Source of the DNA: Sandaracinus amylolyticus | GTDB lineage: Bacteria; Myxococcota_A; Polyangia; Polyangiales; Sandaracinaceae | DNA: 64,000 bases | Assembly (NCBI RefSeq): GCF_000737325.1 | Contig: NZ_CP011125.1 | Span: forward strand, 496,001-560,000 | Direction: 5' to 3' | Part shown: piece by piece, positions 24,289 through 33,244 of the stretch | How the letters are laid out: each line of letters starts with the position of its first letter | How positions within the stretch are numbered: the first letter of the stretch is position 1 | Translations under genes and position numbers: made by a program | Notes under the pieces: model-generated | What the model saw: the letters and a program-made list of their open reading frames with translations, nothing else | The model's database searches: none | What the model was told of the DNA's origin: nothing

Positions 24289-26595
24289 TCACTCGGCGGC
24301 GCGATCCGAGATGATGAACTGCACGCGGCGGTTGCGCGCGCGGTTCGCCGCCGTGATGTTCGGCACCAGCGGGCGCGTCTCGCCGTAGCCCTGCGCCGTC
24401 AGGCGATCCGCCTCGACGCCGAGCCCGATGAGCCACGTGCGCACCGCCTCCGCGCGACGCTGCGAGAGGTCCATGTTGTGCGCGTCGTCGCCGTTGCTGT
24501 CGGTGTGGCCCTGGATCTCGACGCGGCGGATCGCGGGGTTGCGCAGCAGCGCGTCCGCGATCTCGCTGAGCAGCGGCGCGCTGTCGGGCAGGATCTCCGC
24601 GCTGTCGGTCGCGAAGTTCACCTGACGGCGGATGATGATCTCGCGCGCGCGGACGTCGACGAGCGAGCGGCGCGGGCGCGCGATGACGGTGATCTCGGGG
24701 GCCGCGGTCTCGCGCGGGCGGACCTCGAAGGTCTCCTGCGTGATGAGGTAGCCCTCGGCGTCGACACGCGCGGTGTACGTGCCGGGCGGCAGGCCCTGGC
24801 GCGCGAAGCCGCCGCTCGCGTCGCTCGAGACGCTGAACGCCTGCGGTCCGGTGACCTGCACGTTCGCGCCGACGACCGGCGTGCCGGTGTCGCTGCGCAG
24901 CGTGCCGCGCACGTCGCCGAGGCGCGGCAGCGGCTGGAGCTCGCAGCGGACCTCGACGTCACCGCCCTCGGCGGCGATCGTCGCGCTGCAGCGACCCGCG
25001 TTGTACTCGGGGTGCGTGAGGTCGACGACGACCTCGCCCGGCTCGAGCTCGTAGCTCACGAAGCGTCCGTCCGCCGACGTCGACTGCGGCGTGAGCTCGC
25101 GACCGACGTACGTCACCGTCGCGTTCGCGACCGGGGTGGTGGTGCCCGCCTCGACGACGCTGCCGATCACGCGACCGCGCGCGGGCGGCGGCGTGGTGAC
25201 CTCGATGCGGCGCTCGACCTCGCGCTCGACGGTTTGGATGCGCGGCATCGCGTCGAACGCGTAGCCGAGCCCGAGGATCACGTCGTACGGCGCGTTGCCC
25301 GAGAGCTCGCGCACGAACGTCGACATGCCGGTCGTGCCGATGTCGACCGCGGCCGTGATCGAGAGACCACGGAAGGGCGGCATCACGCGCACGCCGATCG
25401 TCAGCGTGCTCGGGAACGCGTCGAAGCCCTGGCGCTCGAGGCAGCCGTCGTCACCCGCGATCGGATCGCCGGTGATCGGGTCGGGCACGTAGAGGCAGTT
25501 GTAGCCCTGGCGGTTCACCGGCACGCGCAGGACCCACTCGAGGATCGGGCTGATGGTGAAGTCCTGCATCACCGTGAACGGCGCCTCGAGGCCGATCGCG
25601 ACGTCGAAGAAGTCCGTGCGGTTGATGTCGAGCGAGTAGCGCTCGAAGCGCGTCAGCAGCTGGCGCGTCTCGTCCTCGTAGGGCAGGCGCGCGTCGGGGC
25701 CGACGGTCGGGAGGCCGTTGTAACGAGCCTGCTCGGCGTCGTCGACCAGCGCCTCCGAGTTGTCGAAGTAGTACTGGAGGTTGAGGCGCGCGATCAGCGG
25801 GATGGGCGACTCGAGGCCGCGAAGGTCCGCCGCGAGGTTCGCGCGGATGCCGACGCTGGTGCTCTCGCCGACGAGGCCGATGTCGCCGACGGTGTTGAGC
25901 AGGTGCGCCGAGACGTCGCCGCCGACGACGAGGAACGGAAGGATCTCGTAGTAGCCCTTCACGCCGAGCACGGAGTCGCCGAGCACCTGGAAGAGCTGCG
26001 GGCTCTCCGCGGGGTTGTCGGTCGAGTTCGCGTAGCTCGCGAGCGAGCCGTAGAGCTCGATGAAGTCGAAGGGCGTCCAGCTGATCGAGAGCGAGCCGCC
26101 GATGTGGCTGTGGTTCGCGCCCGAGTTGAGGAAGCCGTCGGCGAAGAAGAAGTCGGTGAGGAGCTGGACGCGGAACGTCTCGCTCGGGCCCGAGCCGGCG
26201 TCGACGACGTGGATGCCGCCCACCGAGCCGCCCCACGTGTTGTGGAGGACGATGCGGCGATCACGCCATTCCTCGCTCGGCCGATCGCGGATGAGATCGC
26301 CGCCGCGGCCGCGATATCCGGTGGGCTCGGTGGCGCGGGGCGGATCGCTCGGCGGCGCCTCGACGTCCTCGCCACCTTCCTCGCCGAACTCGTCGGACTC
26401 GAGGTCGTCCTCTTCGAGCTCGCTCTCGTCTTCCGCGGGGGGCGGGGCCTGACGCCGCTGCTCCTCGCGCTCTTCTTCCTCGAACTCCTCGTCGAACTCG
26501 TCGAACTCCTGCGCGAGCGCGACCGAGGGTGTCAGGGCCGAAGCTGGAGCGAAGAGGAGCAGGGAGAGAAGAGCGAGTGAAGTCGAAAGTCGCAT
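24289..26595 (-). CDS. OmpA-family envelope protein with carboxypeptidase-regulatory domains, 768 aa
   Basis: The ATG at 26595 follows AGGAG by 6 nt and starts a signal peptide (MRLSTSLALLSLLLFAPASA). An acidic linker (FDEFDEEFEEEEREEQRR) follows. Residues about 110-440 are beta-rich with aromatic strand ends (FRVQLLTDFFFADGF, GSLSISWTPFDFIELYGSLA), consistent with a barrel-like outer-membrane region. Two carboxypeptidase-regulatory (Ig-like) repeats follow: 'GRVIGSVVEAGTTTPVANAT' and 'VRGTLRSDTGTPVVGANVQV'. The last 115 residues are OmpA-C: 'VNFATDSAEILPDS', 'IQGHTDSNGDD' and 'NRARNRRVQF'. It probably links the outer membrane to peptidoglycan. A strong terminator follows. Confidence 0.88.
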   Translation of the reverse strand: MRLSTSLALLSLLLFAPASALTPSVALAQEFDEFDEEFEEEEREEQRRQAPPPAEDESELEEDDLESDEFGEEGGEDVEAPPSDPPRATEPTGYRGRGGDLIRDRPSEEWRDRRIVLHNTWGGSVGGIHVVDAGSGPSETFRVQLLTDFFFADGFLNSGANHSHIGGSLSISWTPFDFIELYGSLASYANSTDNPAESPQLFQVLGDSVLGVKGYYEILPFLVVGGDVSAHLLNTVGDIGLVGESTSVGIRANLAADLRGLESPIPLIARLNLQYYFDNSEALVDDAEQARYNGLPTVGPDARLPYEDETRQLLTRFERYSLDINRTDFFDVAIGLEAPFTVMQDFTISPILEWVLRVPVNRQGYNCLYVPDPITGDPIAGDDGCLERQGFDAFPSTLTIGVRVMPPFRGLSITAAVDIGTTGMSTFVRELSGNAPYDVILGLGYAFDAMPRIQTVEREVERRIEVTTPPPARGRVIGSVVEAGTTTPVANATVTYVGRELTPQSTSADGRFVSYELEPGEVVVDLTHPEYNAGRCSATIAAEGGDVEVRCELQPLPRLGDVRGTLRSDTGTPVVGANVQVTGPQAFSVSSDASGGFARQGLPPGTYTARVDAEGYLITQETFEVRPRETAAPEITVIARPRRSLVDVRAREIIIRRQVNFATDSAEILPDSAPLLSEIADALLRNPAIRRVEIQGHTDSNGDDAHNMDLSQRRAEAVRTWLIGLGVEADRLTAQGYGETRPLVPNITAANRARNRRVQFIISDRAAE

Positions 26596-26784
26596 CCGGT
26601 GCTCCTGTGACTGAGCGCGACCGCGTTCTACCACAGCTGACAAGGGCAGATCACGGTTTCGGCCCGTCGTCGGGTCGTGGCCAAGCGCGCAGAAATCCAT
26701 CGTTCGGACGCGCGCGTTGAACGGCGGTTCAGGCCGATGCGCGAACGCACGAGCGATGGACGCGCGAGCGCGCCCGGATGGCTC

Positions 26785-27102
26785 TCAGGGAACGGCGACG
26801 AAGAGCGAGACCTTGCCGTCGGGCGGGATCATCACCGGCCGCCCGGGCGTCTCGTTGCCTTGATCGTCGCGCGCGCTGACCGTGGCGCGCCCCGGCCGCA
26901 CGCCGTGGATCTCGCAGGTCCCGGCGGTGGTGCGGCAGCTGCCGATGACGCCGTCGGCGTCGCGCAGCACGACCTCCGCGTCGGCCACTTCGTTACCCGG
27001 GCGTCGCACGTGCACGACCACGACCGGCTCGGCGAGCGCGGTGGTCGAGACCCCGAGGATCGTCATCGACGCGAGGAGCGCGAAGAGGCGCGCGCGCATC
27101 AT
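26785..27102 (-). CDS. small exported Ig/carboxypeptidase-regulatory-like protein, 105 aa
   Basis: The ATG at 27102 (MMRARLFALLASMTILG) gives a signal peptide ending TALAEP. The mature protein of about 80 residues has 'VHVRRPGNEVADAEVVLRDA' and 'CEIHGVRPGRATVSARDDQG', which match a CarboxypepD_reg/transthyretin-like beta-sandwich. One Cys pair (SCRTTAGTCEI) may form a disulfide. It is the last gene of the minus-strand group, 26 bp after the acidic PilZ-like protein. No enzyme function is visible. Confidence 0.6.
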   Translation of the reverse strand: MMRARLFALLASMTILGVSTTALAEPVVVVHVRRPGNEVADAEVVLRDADGVIGSCRTTAGTCEIHGVRPGRATVSARDDQGNETPGRPVMIPPDGKVSLFVAVP

Positions 27103-27128
27103 CGAGGGATAGCGCGCGCGCCCGGCCC

Positions 27129-28166
27129 TCACCACTCTTCGCGCTCGCCGTCCGGCAGCTCGACCTGCGCCGAGACTTCTTCTTCTTCTTCTTCCTCGAA
27201 CGCGGCCTCGGCGGGCTCACCCACCGACATCGCGACGGCGGCCGCCGCGGCCGCGACCGTCGCCTGGGCGCGGGCCCACGGGGCGCCGGGACGCGGCGCG
27301 GGCACGACCCGCTGCGACGCGTCGATCTCCGGGCGCGGCGGATGCGCGGGGCGCGGGACGCCACCCTGGTAATCGAAGTACCCGCTCGACTGCGCGGCGT
27401 CGGGGCGCTCCGCGGGCGTCGGCGTCCACACCGGCTCGAGCGACGGACGCGTGAGCGCGCGGCCCTCGAACGAGTGGGGCGAAGGCAGCTTGCCGGGCTC
27501 GCGCGCGCGCGTCGGGTAGGGCGCGGTCGGCGGGCGCTTCGCGGGCGGGCGCTGCGACGGCGCGGCGGGCGGGCGCTGCGACGCGCGCGCGGGCGTCGGC
27601 GTGGGCTCGGCCGCGTGATCGCCGTACGACGCGACCTCCGCGAGCTCGCCGACGTCGACCTCGCCGGTGCCCGAGTCCTGCGGCTCGGGCTCCGACGGCT
27701 CGTCGGCCGCGGCCTGCGCCTGCCAGTCCTGCGCGTCGTCCTGCCACGCCGGCTCTTCGGGCTCGCTCGCCGCGGGCGCGGGCTGCACCGCCGCGGCGCG
27801 CTCGAGCTCCTCGACCGACACCTCGCCGGTCACCGGCTCGCCGCCCGCCAGCGACGCACGCGCCATCAGGAGGCGCTCGAACATGACCTCGTGCATCCCC
27901 TCGAACTGCAGCGAGTCGAGCACGACGTCGTAGCGGTACTCCGGCGGGTGCTCCTCGCCGTTGTCGAACGAGCCCTGCACGCGGCCCACGCCGGCGAGCG
28001 CGACGTTCCCATCGCCGAGCAGCACCGTGAACTGCACCCACTCGCCCTCGGGCATCGGCTCGAGGTGGGGCAGCATCAGCCGCTCCTCGTCGACGCGCTG
28101 CGCGAAGTTCTCGGTGAGCTCGCTGAGGTCGGCGAACGGCGTGGGGATCTGGAGGACCTGGGTCAT
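27129..28166 (-). CDS. PilZ-like N-terminal domain with long disordered acidic tail, 345 aa
   Basis: Residues 1-115 form a globular domain: 'LMLPHLEPMPEGEWVQFTVL', 'GNVALAGVGRVQGSF' and 'YDVVLDSLQFEGMHEVMFER'. The 'EWVQFTVLL.DG..AL.G.GRV' pattern resembles the atypical PilZ (TIGR02266-like) proteins of myxobacteria. The Arg/Asp c-di-GMP motifs are not obvious, so nucleotide binding is doubtful. From residue 120 on the chain is Pro/Ala/Glu-rich and disordered, and ends in an acidic run (AFEEEEEEEVSAQVE). The first four bases overlap the xseB stop (ATGA). Confidence 0.65.
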   Translation of the reverse strand: MTQVLQIPTPFADLSELTENFAQRVDEERLMLPHLEPMPEGEWVQFTVLLGDGNVALAGVGRVQGSFDNGEEHPPEYRYDVVLDSLQFEGMHEVMFERLLMARASLAGGEPVTGEVSVEELERAAAVQPAPAASEPEEPAWQDDAQDWQAQAAADEPSEPEPQDSGTGEVDVGELAEVASYGDHAAEPTPTPARASQRPPAAPSQRPPAKRPPTAPYPTRAREPGKLPSPHSFEGRALTRPSLEPVWTPTPAERPDAAQSSGYFDYQGGVPRPAHPPRPEIDASQRVVPAPRPGAPWARAQATVAAAAAAVAMSVGEPAEAAFEEEEEEEVSAQVELPDGEREEW

Positions 28167-28450
28167 CGGGGCTCTCTCTGCTGCGGGCGCGACGCGGTGG
28201 GCGCGTCGGCCGTCGTCGTCCGGGGATCGATCGGGCGCGTGCGGACGCCGGCTTCGCCCGCGGCGAGCAGCTCCTCGACGCGCGCTTCCGCGTCGTCGAG
28301 GCGCGTCCCACCGAGGCGCGCGAGGCGCACGCCCTCTTCGAAGAGCGCGAGCGAGCGCTCGAGCGGCAGATCGCCACGCTCGAGCTCCCCGACCACCTCG
28401 GAGAGGCGCGCGAGGATCGCTTCGAACGCGGGCTCCGCCGGCTCGGTCAC
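28163..28450 (-). CDS. xseB: exodeoxyribonuclease VII small subunit (XseB), 95 aa
   Basis: The GTG start at 28450 begins with TEPAEPAFEAILARL. The helical hairpin 'FEAILARLSEVVGELERGDL' and 'PLERSLALFEEGVRLARLGG' is the family signature, and the length of 95 residues is usual with a short disordered tail. XseB binds XseA to form the enzyme that degrades single-stranded DNA. No xseA is seen in this window, so the large subunit must lie elsewhere. The stop overlaps the next start by 4 bp. Confidence 0.92.
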   Translation of the reverse strand: MTEPAEPAFEAILARLSEVVGELERGDLPLERSLALFEEGVRLARLGGTRLDDAEARVEELLAAGEAGVRTRPIDPRTTTADAPTASRPQQREPR

Positions 28451-28505
28451 GGCGAACGACGATGCACGAGCGGGCGCCCCGGGGTCAACGACGATTCTCT
28501 CGCCC

Positions 28506-30410
28506 TCACGGCGCGAGCCGCACGTCGGCGTCGGCGTGGGCGAGGTCGCACACGACGAGCTCGCCGCTCGGCAGCGTGCGCTCGCGGAGCCACGTGCCGT
28601 CCGCGAGCACGATCTCGACGTCGATCGCCGCCGCGCGATCGAGCCGCGCGTGCAGGCACGTCGCGCCCGTGGCGCTCGCGTCGACCCCGCGGAGCGCATC
28701 GAGCAGCGCGCGCCGGACCCGCGGCTCGGGCTCGATCGCGAGGCGCGACGCGATCGCGGGGACCACCTGCGCGTCGCGTCCTCCGTCGAGGCGTGCGAGC
28801 GCGCTCGCGGCGGCGAGGCGCACCTCGGGCGTGCCGTCCTCGAGCAGCGCGGCGATCGCGACGCGCGCGCGCTCGTCTCCACGGCGCGCGAGGGACGTCG
28901 CGGCGACCGCGCGCAGCCGCGGCACGTCGGATCGCAGCGCCGCGAGCATCGCGCGGCGTCGATCCCGCGCGTCGCGCGCGAGCTCGGCCTCGGGGGCGAT
29001 CGACAGCGCCTGGAGCGCGGCGGCCGCGCGCTCACGATCGTCGAGCCACGCGAGCGAAGGCGCGGGTATCCGCATCCCGAGCGCGACCGCGGCGGCGATC
29101 TCGATCTCGAGCGCGACCGCGTCGTCCTCGCGCCCGATCGCTCGGGTGAGCGCGTCGTCTCCGTCGCCGAGCATCGCCAGCGCCCGCGCCGCGATCGCGC
29201 GGGCGTCGGCGTCATCGCTCGCGAGCCGGGCACGGATCGCCGCGCGCGCGCTTCCGTCTCGCGCGACCGCGCGCAGCAGGAGCGCGCGATCTCCGTCGCC
29301 CGCGGCGATCACCCGGAGCGCGCTCTCGCGCGTCGAGCCCTCGAGATCGCGCCATCGGCGCAGCGCGATCGCGAGCGCGGCGTGCGCGTCCTCGTGCCGG
29401 CTCGCGATCGCGCGCAGCGCCTCGACGCCCGCGCCCTCCGCGATCCGCGCGAGCGCATCACACGCTGCGCCGCGCGTGCGCTCGTCGTCGGCGGCGCGCG
29501 CGAGCAGCGCCACGAACGCGACGTCGGGCAGGCCGACCATCACGCTCCACGCGGCCTCGCGCGTGTGGCTCGCGAGCGCCTCGTCGAGCAGCGGCGCGGC
29601 GCGCGCGGGATCGATCACCGCGAGCGCCTCGATCGCCGCGATCGAGACCTCCTCGCGCCCGACCTGCGCCGCGACCGCATCGCTCGCGTGACGCCCTCCG
29701 ATCCGCGCGATCGCGTGCAGCGCCGCGATCGCGACGCGCGCATCGCCGTCGGAGATCGCGGCGAGCACGACCGGGCTCGCGCGCTCGTCCCCTGCGATCC
29801 CGAGCGCGTCGATCACCGCGACGCGTGTGTCGACGTCGTCGCTCTGGGCGCGCGCGAGGAGCGCCTCGACCCCGCTGCGATCTCCGATGCGCCCGAGCAC
29901 CATCGCCGCGCGCGGCGCGATCGCGGGCACGTCGAGCAAACGGGCGACCTCGTCGACCACGACGCCCCCGAGCTCGATCAGCCCCGCCGACGCGAGCTCC
30001 GCCGCGGGCCCTCCGAGCGCCGCGGCGAGCGCGCGACGCGCGAGCGGGAGATCGATCGCCGCGAGCGCCCGCACCCGCGCCTCGCGCTCCTCGTCGCGCA
30101 GCCGCAGCACGTTGTCGCTCAGGGCCTCGATCGCCCGCGGATCGCGGCGTCGCGCGAGCGCGTCGACGATCTCCGCGCGCACGTCGGGATCGGTCTCGCG
30201 CTCCAGCGCGGCGAGCAGCGCGTCGACCGCGAGCTCCTGCGCGCCCTCGCGACCGAGCCGTCGCGCTGCTCCTCTCCGCGCCACGCGATCGCTCGACACC
30301 AGCGCGCGCACGTCGCGCTCGATCGGCAGCCGCTCGAGCCACCCGCGCGCGCTCGCCGCGCACGAGATCACGAGCGAGACGATCAGGATCAGACGGGGAT
30401 CGCGAGCCAC
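28506..30410 (-). CDS. HEAT-repeat lipoprotein, about 634 aa
   Basis: The GTG start at 30410 gives a signal (ARDPRLILIVSLVISCAAS) with a lipobox-like Cys. The remainder is an array of roughly 30-40-residue HEAT-type repeats: 'ADVRAEIVDALARRRDPRAI'-like units, 'DARVAIAALHAIARIGG', 'TPEVRLAAASALARLDGG' and 'PRVRRALLDALRGV'. HEAT arrays form solenoids used for protein binding. The last 60 residues are beta-rich with two Cys. The gene overlaps the upstream GIDE-like gene by 22 bp, so the two are probably cotranslated. Periplasmic or outer-membrane scaffold is the best guess. Confidence 0.7.
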   Translation of the reverse strand: MARDPRLILIVSLVISCAASARGWLERLPIERDVRALVSSDRVARRGAARRLGREGAQELAVDALLAALERETDPDVRAEIVDALARRRDPRAIEALSDNVLRLRDEEREARVRALAAIDLPLARRALAAALGGPAAELASAGLIELGGVVVDEVARLLDVPAIAPRAAMVLGRIGDRSGVEALLARAQSDDVDTRVAVIDALGIAGDERASPVVLAAISDGDARVAIAALHAIARIGGRHASDAVAAQVGREEVSIAAIEALAVIDPARAAPLLDEALASHTREAAWSVMVGLPDVAFVALLARAADDERTRGAACDALARIAEGAGVEALRAIASRHEDAHAALAIALRRWRDLEGSTRESALRVIAAGDGDRALLLRAVARDGSARAAIRARLASDDADARAIAARALAMLGDGDDALTRAIGREDDAVALEIEIAAAVALGMRIPAPSLAWLDDRERAAAALQALSIAPEAELARDARDRRRAMLAALRSDVPRLRAVAATSLARRGDERARVAIAALLEDGTPEVRLAAASALARLDGGRDAQVVPAIASRLAIEPEPRVRRALLDALRGVDASATGATCLHARLDRAAAIDVEIVLADGTWLRERTLPSGELVVCDLAHADADVRLAP

Positions 30411-31081
30411 CAGTGAAGCCAGAGCATCACGCCGCCGAAGAGCAAGCTGGTCGCGATCATGAGGGCCCCTGCACCGCGCAGGAACGAGCTGATCTCGTCG
30501 AGGCTCGCGCGCTCCATGCCTTCTTCGGTGCGGTACGAGATGCGCGGCGGGCCGACGTCGTCGGCGACCGCTTCCCACGACGACGCGGCGGCGCGGTACG
30601 GGCCCTCGTCGAGGTCCGGCGTGCTCGCGCCATCCGCCGCGCGGAAGCGCGCGACGAGCTCGATCTCCTCGCCCGCGCGCAGCCTGCGCTCCGCCACGAG
30701 CCCGCCGTCACCGGTCGCCGTCGAGCAGTCGATCAGCACCTCCGCGGGATCGACGAGCAGCCGCGCCGAGCCGTCGTCGAGGAAGAAGCGATGCGCGGAC
30801 CATCCGTGGTCGACCTCGCGCATCAGCGGTACGAGGCCCCCGCCCACCGCGGCGTAGCGCGCGCGCTCCACGTAGACGCACGCCGCGCCGTCGATCTCGC
30901 TCGGCGTCGTCCGGATCGGGATCACCCGCCCGATCACCCGGAAGCGTCCTGGCGCGAGCTCGGCGATCGAGGTGCGCGTGGCGCCCTCGCGGAGCGTCGG
31001 CTGACGCGCGCGCCGGATCGACCAGATGACCATCGAGACACCCGCGATCGTTCCCGCGAGCACGACGTAAAGGGGCAACAC
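30389..31081 (-). CDS. GIDE-domain-like membrane protein, 230 aa
   Basis: The GTG start at 31081 follows GGAGG. An N-terminal membrane segment (LPLYVVLAGTIAGVSMVIW) leads to a domain whose blocks 'FRVIGRVIPI', 'GAACVYVERARYAAVGGG', 'RFFLDDGSARLLVDPAEVLI' and 'LRAGEEIELVARF' match the GIDE fold (E3-ligase-like membrane domain, here without a RING). A C-terminal segment (GALMIATSLLFGGVMLWLHW) gives two-pass topology. In eukaryotes GIDE domains sit beside RING domains. The bacterial role is unknown. It is the first gene of the likely operon with the HEAT protein, xseB and the PilZ-like gene. Confidence 0.65.
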   Translation of the reverse strand: MLPLYVVLAGTIAGVSMVIWSIRRARQPTLREGATRTSIAELAPGRFRVIGRVIPIRTTPSEIDGAACVYVERARYAAVGGGLVPLMREVDHGWSAHRFFLDDGSARLLVDPAEVLIDCSTATGDGGLVAERRLRAGEEIELVARFRAADGASTPDLDEGPYRAAASSWEAVADDVGPPRISYRTEEGMERASLDEISSFLRGAGALMIATSLLFGGVMLWLHWWLAIPV

Positions 31082-31216
31082 TTCTCGCCACCTCCGTCGA
31101 TCGAGACTGCAGTGCGCGCGCGCTCCTAGCAAGACCTCCAGGACGCCGGAAAACACACTCTCGACGCCGCTCGTGTATCTCGGGTACCCTCTGAACCGGT
31201 CGCTCGAAGTCCGGCA

Positions 31217-31246
31217 TTGACACGGATCGGAGAGCCAGGGATCAAT
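31217..31246 (+). promoter_or_regulatory. possible promoter of the PEGA kinase gene
   Basis: TTGACA at 31217-31222 matches the sigma-70 -35 consensus. A -10 at the right spacing is weak (near ATCAAT, 31241-31246). If used, the mRNA would start very close to the GTG at 31258. Confidence 0.25.
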
Positions 31247-31257
31247 GATCGCAGAGG

Positions 31258-33033
31258 GTGCAATCGTGCGATCCGTCTCGAAGCGAAGCTCGAGTCGGCG
31301 CACGCCCGGGAGGGCGTGTGGCGGCTGACGCTTCGGGCAGCGCGCCGGCAGCCGGCGGCCGATCGGCGTCGTCCCAGTCGGGACCGGATCCGCTGATCGG
31401 CCGCGTGATCAATGATCGCTTCCGCATCGTCTCGCTCATCGCGCGCGGCGGGATGGGCAAGGTCTACCGCGCCGAGCAGGCGCCGCTCGGCCGCGAGGTC
31501 GCGCTCAAGGTCCTGAACCCGAACTACTCCGGCGACAGCGACCCCGAGTTCCACAAGCGCTTCTTCCTCGAAGCGTCGACGACCGCGAAGCTCACGCACC
31601 CGAACACGGTGTCGATCTTCGACTACGGCCGCACCGACGACGACATCTATTACATCGCGATGGAGCTCCTCGAGGGGAAGACGCTCCATCGCGCGCTGCG
31701 CGAAGCGGGCCCGATGGACGCGGGCCGCGCGCTCCACATCGCGCGCCAGGTGTGCCGCTCGCTGCGCGAGGCGCACGGGCTCGGCGTCATCCACCGCGAC
31801 CTCAAGCCGGCGAACGTCTACCTCGTCAAGCACGGCGACGAGAGCGACTTCGTGAAGGTGCTCGACTTCGGCCTCGTGAAGAACCTCGAGGACAAGGGCG
31901 AGGACCTCACGCAGACGGGCCTCTTCATGGGCTCGCCGAAGTACATGTCGCCCGAGCAGATCCGCGGCGAGCGGGTCGACGGGCGCGCCGACATCTACGC
32001 GCTCGGCGTGATCATGTACGAGATGCTCACCGGGAAGGTGCCGTTCGATCGGCCCAACTCGGTCAACATCCTCATGGCGCACGTGCACGAGGCGCCTCCC
32101 GCGATGCGGGAGATCAACCCGAACGTGCACGTCCCGCCGATCCTCGAGCAGATCGTCATGAAGACGATGGCGAAGAAGGCGGAAGACCGCTTCGCCTCGA
32201 TGGACGAGCTGCTCGTCGCGCTCAAGCAGGTGAGCGTCGACGCGGGCCTCGGCGGGCTCTCGATGCACCAGTCGCTGAGCGGCGAGTTCGCGATCCCGAA
32301 CGCGACCGGCGCGTTCGCCGCGGTCGCGATCAGCGGCGACCCGCTCTCGATGACGGCGACGGGCAGCGGGCCGACGCCCTCGCTCACGCCGACCGGCACG
32401 CCGCTGCCCCTCGGCAGCTCGCCGGGCGCGCTCGGCGCGCCGCCGTCGGTCGAGCAACCGACCAAGAGCCGCTTGCCGATCGTGATCGCGGCGGTCTCGG
32501 TGCTGGTGCTGCTCGGCGTCGGCGTCGTCGCGATGAACAGCGGCGCGCCGGAGACCGAGACGCCGGCCGTCACGACGACCGTCCCGCCGCCGCTGCCGAC
32601 CGGCGAGCGACCCGATCCGACCGGCACTGGCGCCGGCACGGGCACCTCGGTCTCGACCGGCGTGGGGACGCCGACGCAGCCGCAGGTCGTGCACACCCTC
32701 GTGTCGCTGCGCTCCACGCCGGCGGGCGCGATGGTCAGCGTCGAGTCGTCGGACGGCGCCACGCGCCAGTACGGCCCGACGCCCGCGGACGTCGAGTGGA
32801 CCGGCGCCGACGCGGAGCGCGGTCGACAGGTGACGTTCCGCTTCGAGCTCCAGGGCCACCGCGACTTCTCGGTGACTCGGACGATCTCCGGCGACGAGCT
32901 CGAGGTGAGCGCGGAGCTGGAAGCGGTGGCAGCCGGACGGCCCTTCCGTCCGCGGCCGCCGCGCCGCCCCGAGGGCGGGGGGACCGACGGTCCTGTGGGA
33001 CCGGTCAAGGGATACAAACTGGATCCGTACTGA
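31258..33033 (+). CDS. Ser/Thr protein kinase with transmembrane segment and PEGA domain, 591 aa
   Basis: The kinase domain spans residues about 50-310. The Gly loop is ARGGMGKVY (62-70), with the VALK lysine at 84, HRDLKPANV (Asp181), LDFGL (Asp203) and SPEQ in the activation segment. All catalytic residues are present. A linker rich in Thr/Pro follows, then a single membrane segment (PIVIAAVSVLVLLGVGVVAM, about residues 403-422) and a PEGA domain (VHTLVSLRSTPAGAMVSVES), which binds surface ligands in myxobacterial kinases. The kinase is cytosolic and the PEGA domain external. It lies 211 bp upstream of the receptor genes and may signal their state. The start is uncertain: a GTG at 31318 is an alternative. 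Confidence 0.93.
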   Translation: MQSCDPSRSEARVGARPGGRVAADASGSAPAAGGRSASSQSGPDPLIGRVINDRFRIVSLIARGGMGKVYRAEQAPLGREVALKVLNPNYSGDSDPEFHKRFFLEASTTAKLTHPNTVSIFDYGRTDDDIYYIAMELLEGKTLHRALREAGPMDAGRALHIARQVCRSLREAHGLGVIHRDLKPANVYLVKHGDESDFVKVLDFGLVKNLEDKGEDLTQTGLFMGSPKYMSPEQIRGERVDGRADIYALGVIMYEMLTGKVPFDRPNSVNILMAHVHEAPPAMREINPNVHVPPILEQIVMKTMAKKAEDRFASMDELLVALKQVSVDAGLGGLSMHQSLSGEFAIPNATGAFAAVAISGDPLSMTATGSGPTPSLTPTGTPLPLGSSPGALGAPPSVEQPTKSRLPIVIAAVSVLVLLGVGVVAMNSGAPETETPAVTTTVPPPLPTGERPDPTGTGAGTGTSVSTGVGTPTQPQVVHTLVSLRSTPAGAMVSVESSDGATRQYGPTPADVEWTGADAERGRQVTFRFELQGHRDFSVTRTISGDELEVSAELEAVAAGRPFRPRPPRRPEGGGTDGPVGPVKGYKLDPY

Positions 33034-33042
33034 CGGCTCGCG

Positions 33043-33066
33043 CGACCATCGCCCGGTCGGTGGTCG
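33043..33066 (+). terminator. hairpin after the kinase gene
   Basis: A 9-bp stem (cgaccatcg / cggtggtcg, one T-G wobble) with a 6-nt loop begins 10 nt after the kinase stop. There is no T-tract, so intrinsic termination is uncertain. Confidence 0.35.
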
Positions 33067-33244
33067 TGCCCGTCGAGCTCGTACAACCCGGTCGGAAAAC
33101 GGGGTGGGGGATCTCGGCCCGCGCGGCATCCGCTGCGCGTGAGGCCAGGGATCCATCCGTCTGCGCGCCTGCCGGTCAGCAAACCTGCCTGCAGCGAGGT
33201 CCTGCTTGAACGACGTGAACGCGCGCGCGAACGGAGGTGCCCAG

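Noticed and set aside
27342-30416. 1024-codon plus-strand frame opposite xseB and the HEAT gene
   Set aside because: It lies opposite xseB, which is certain, and has no domain or signal.
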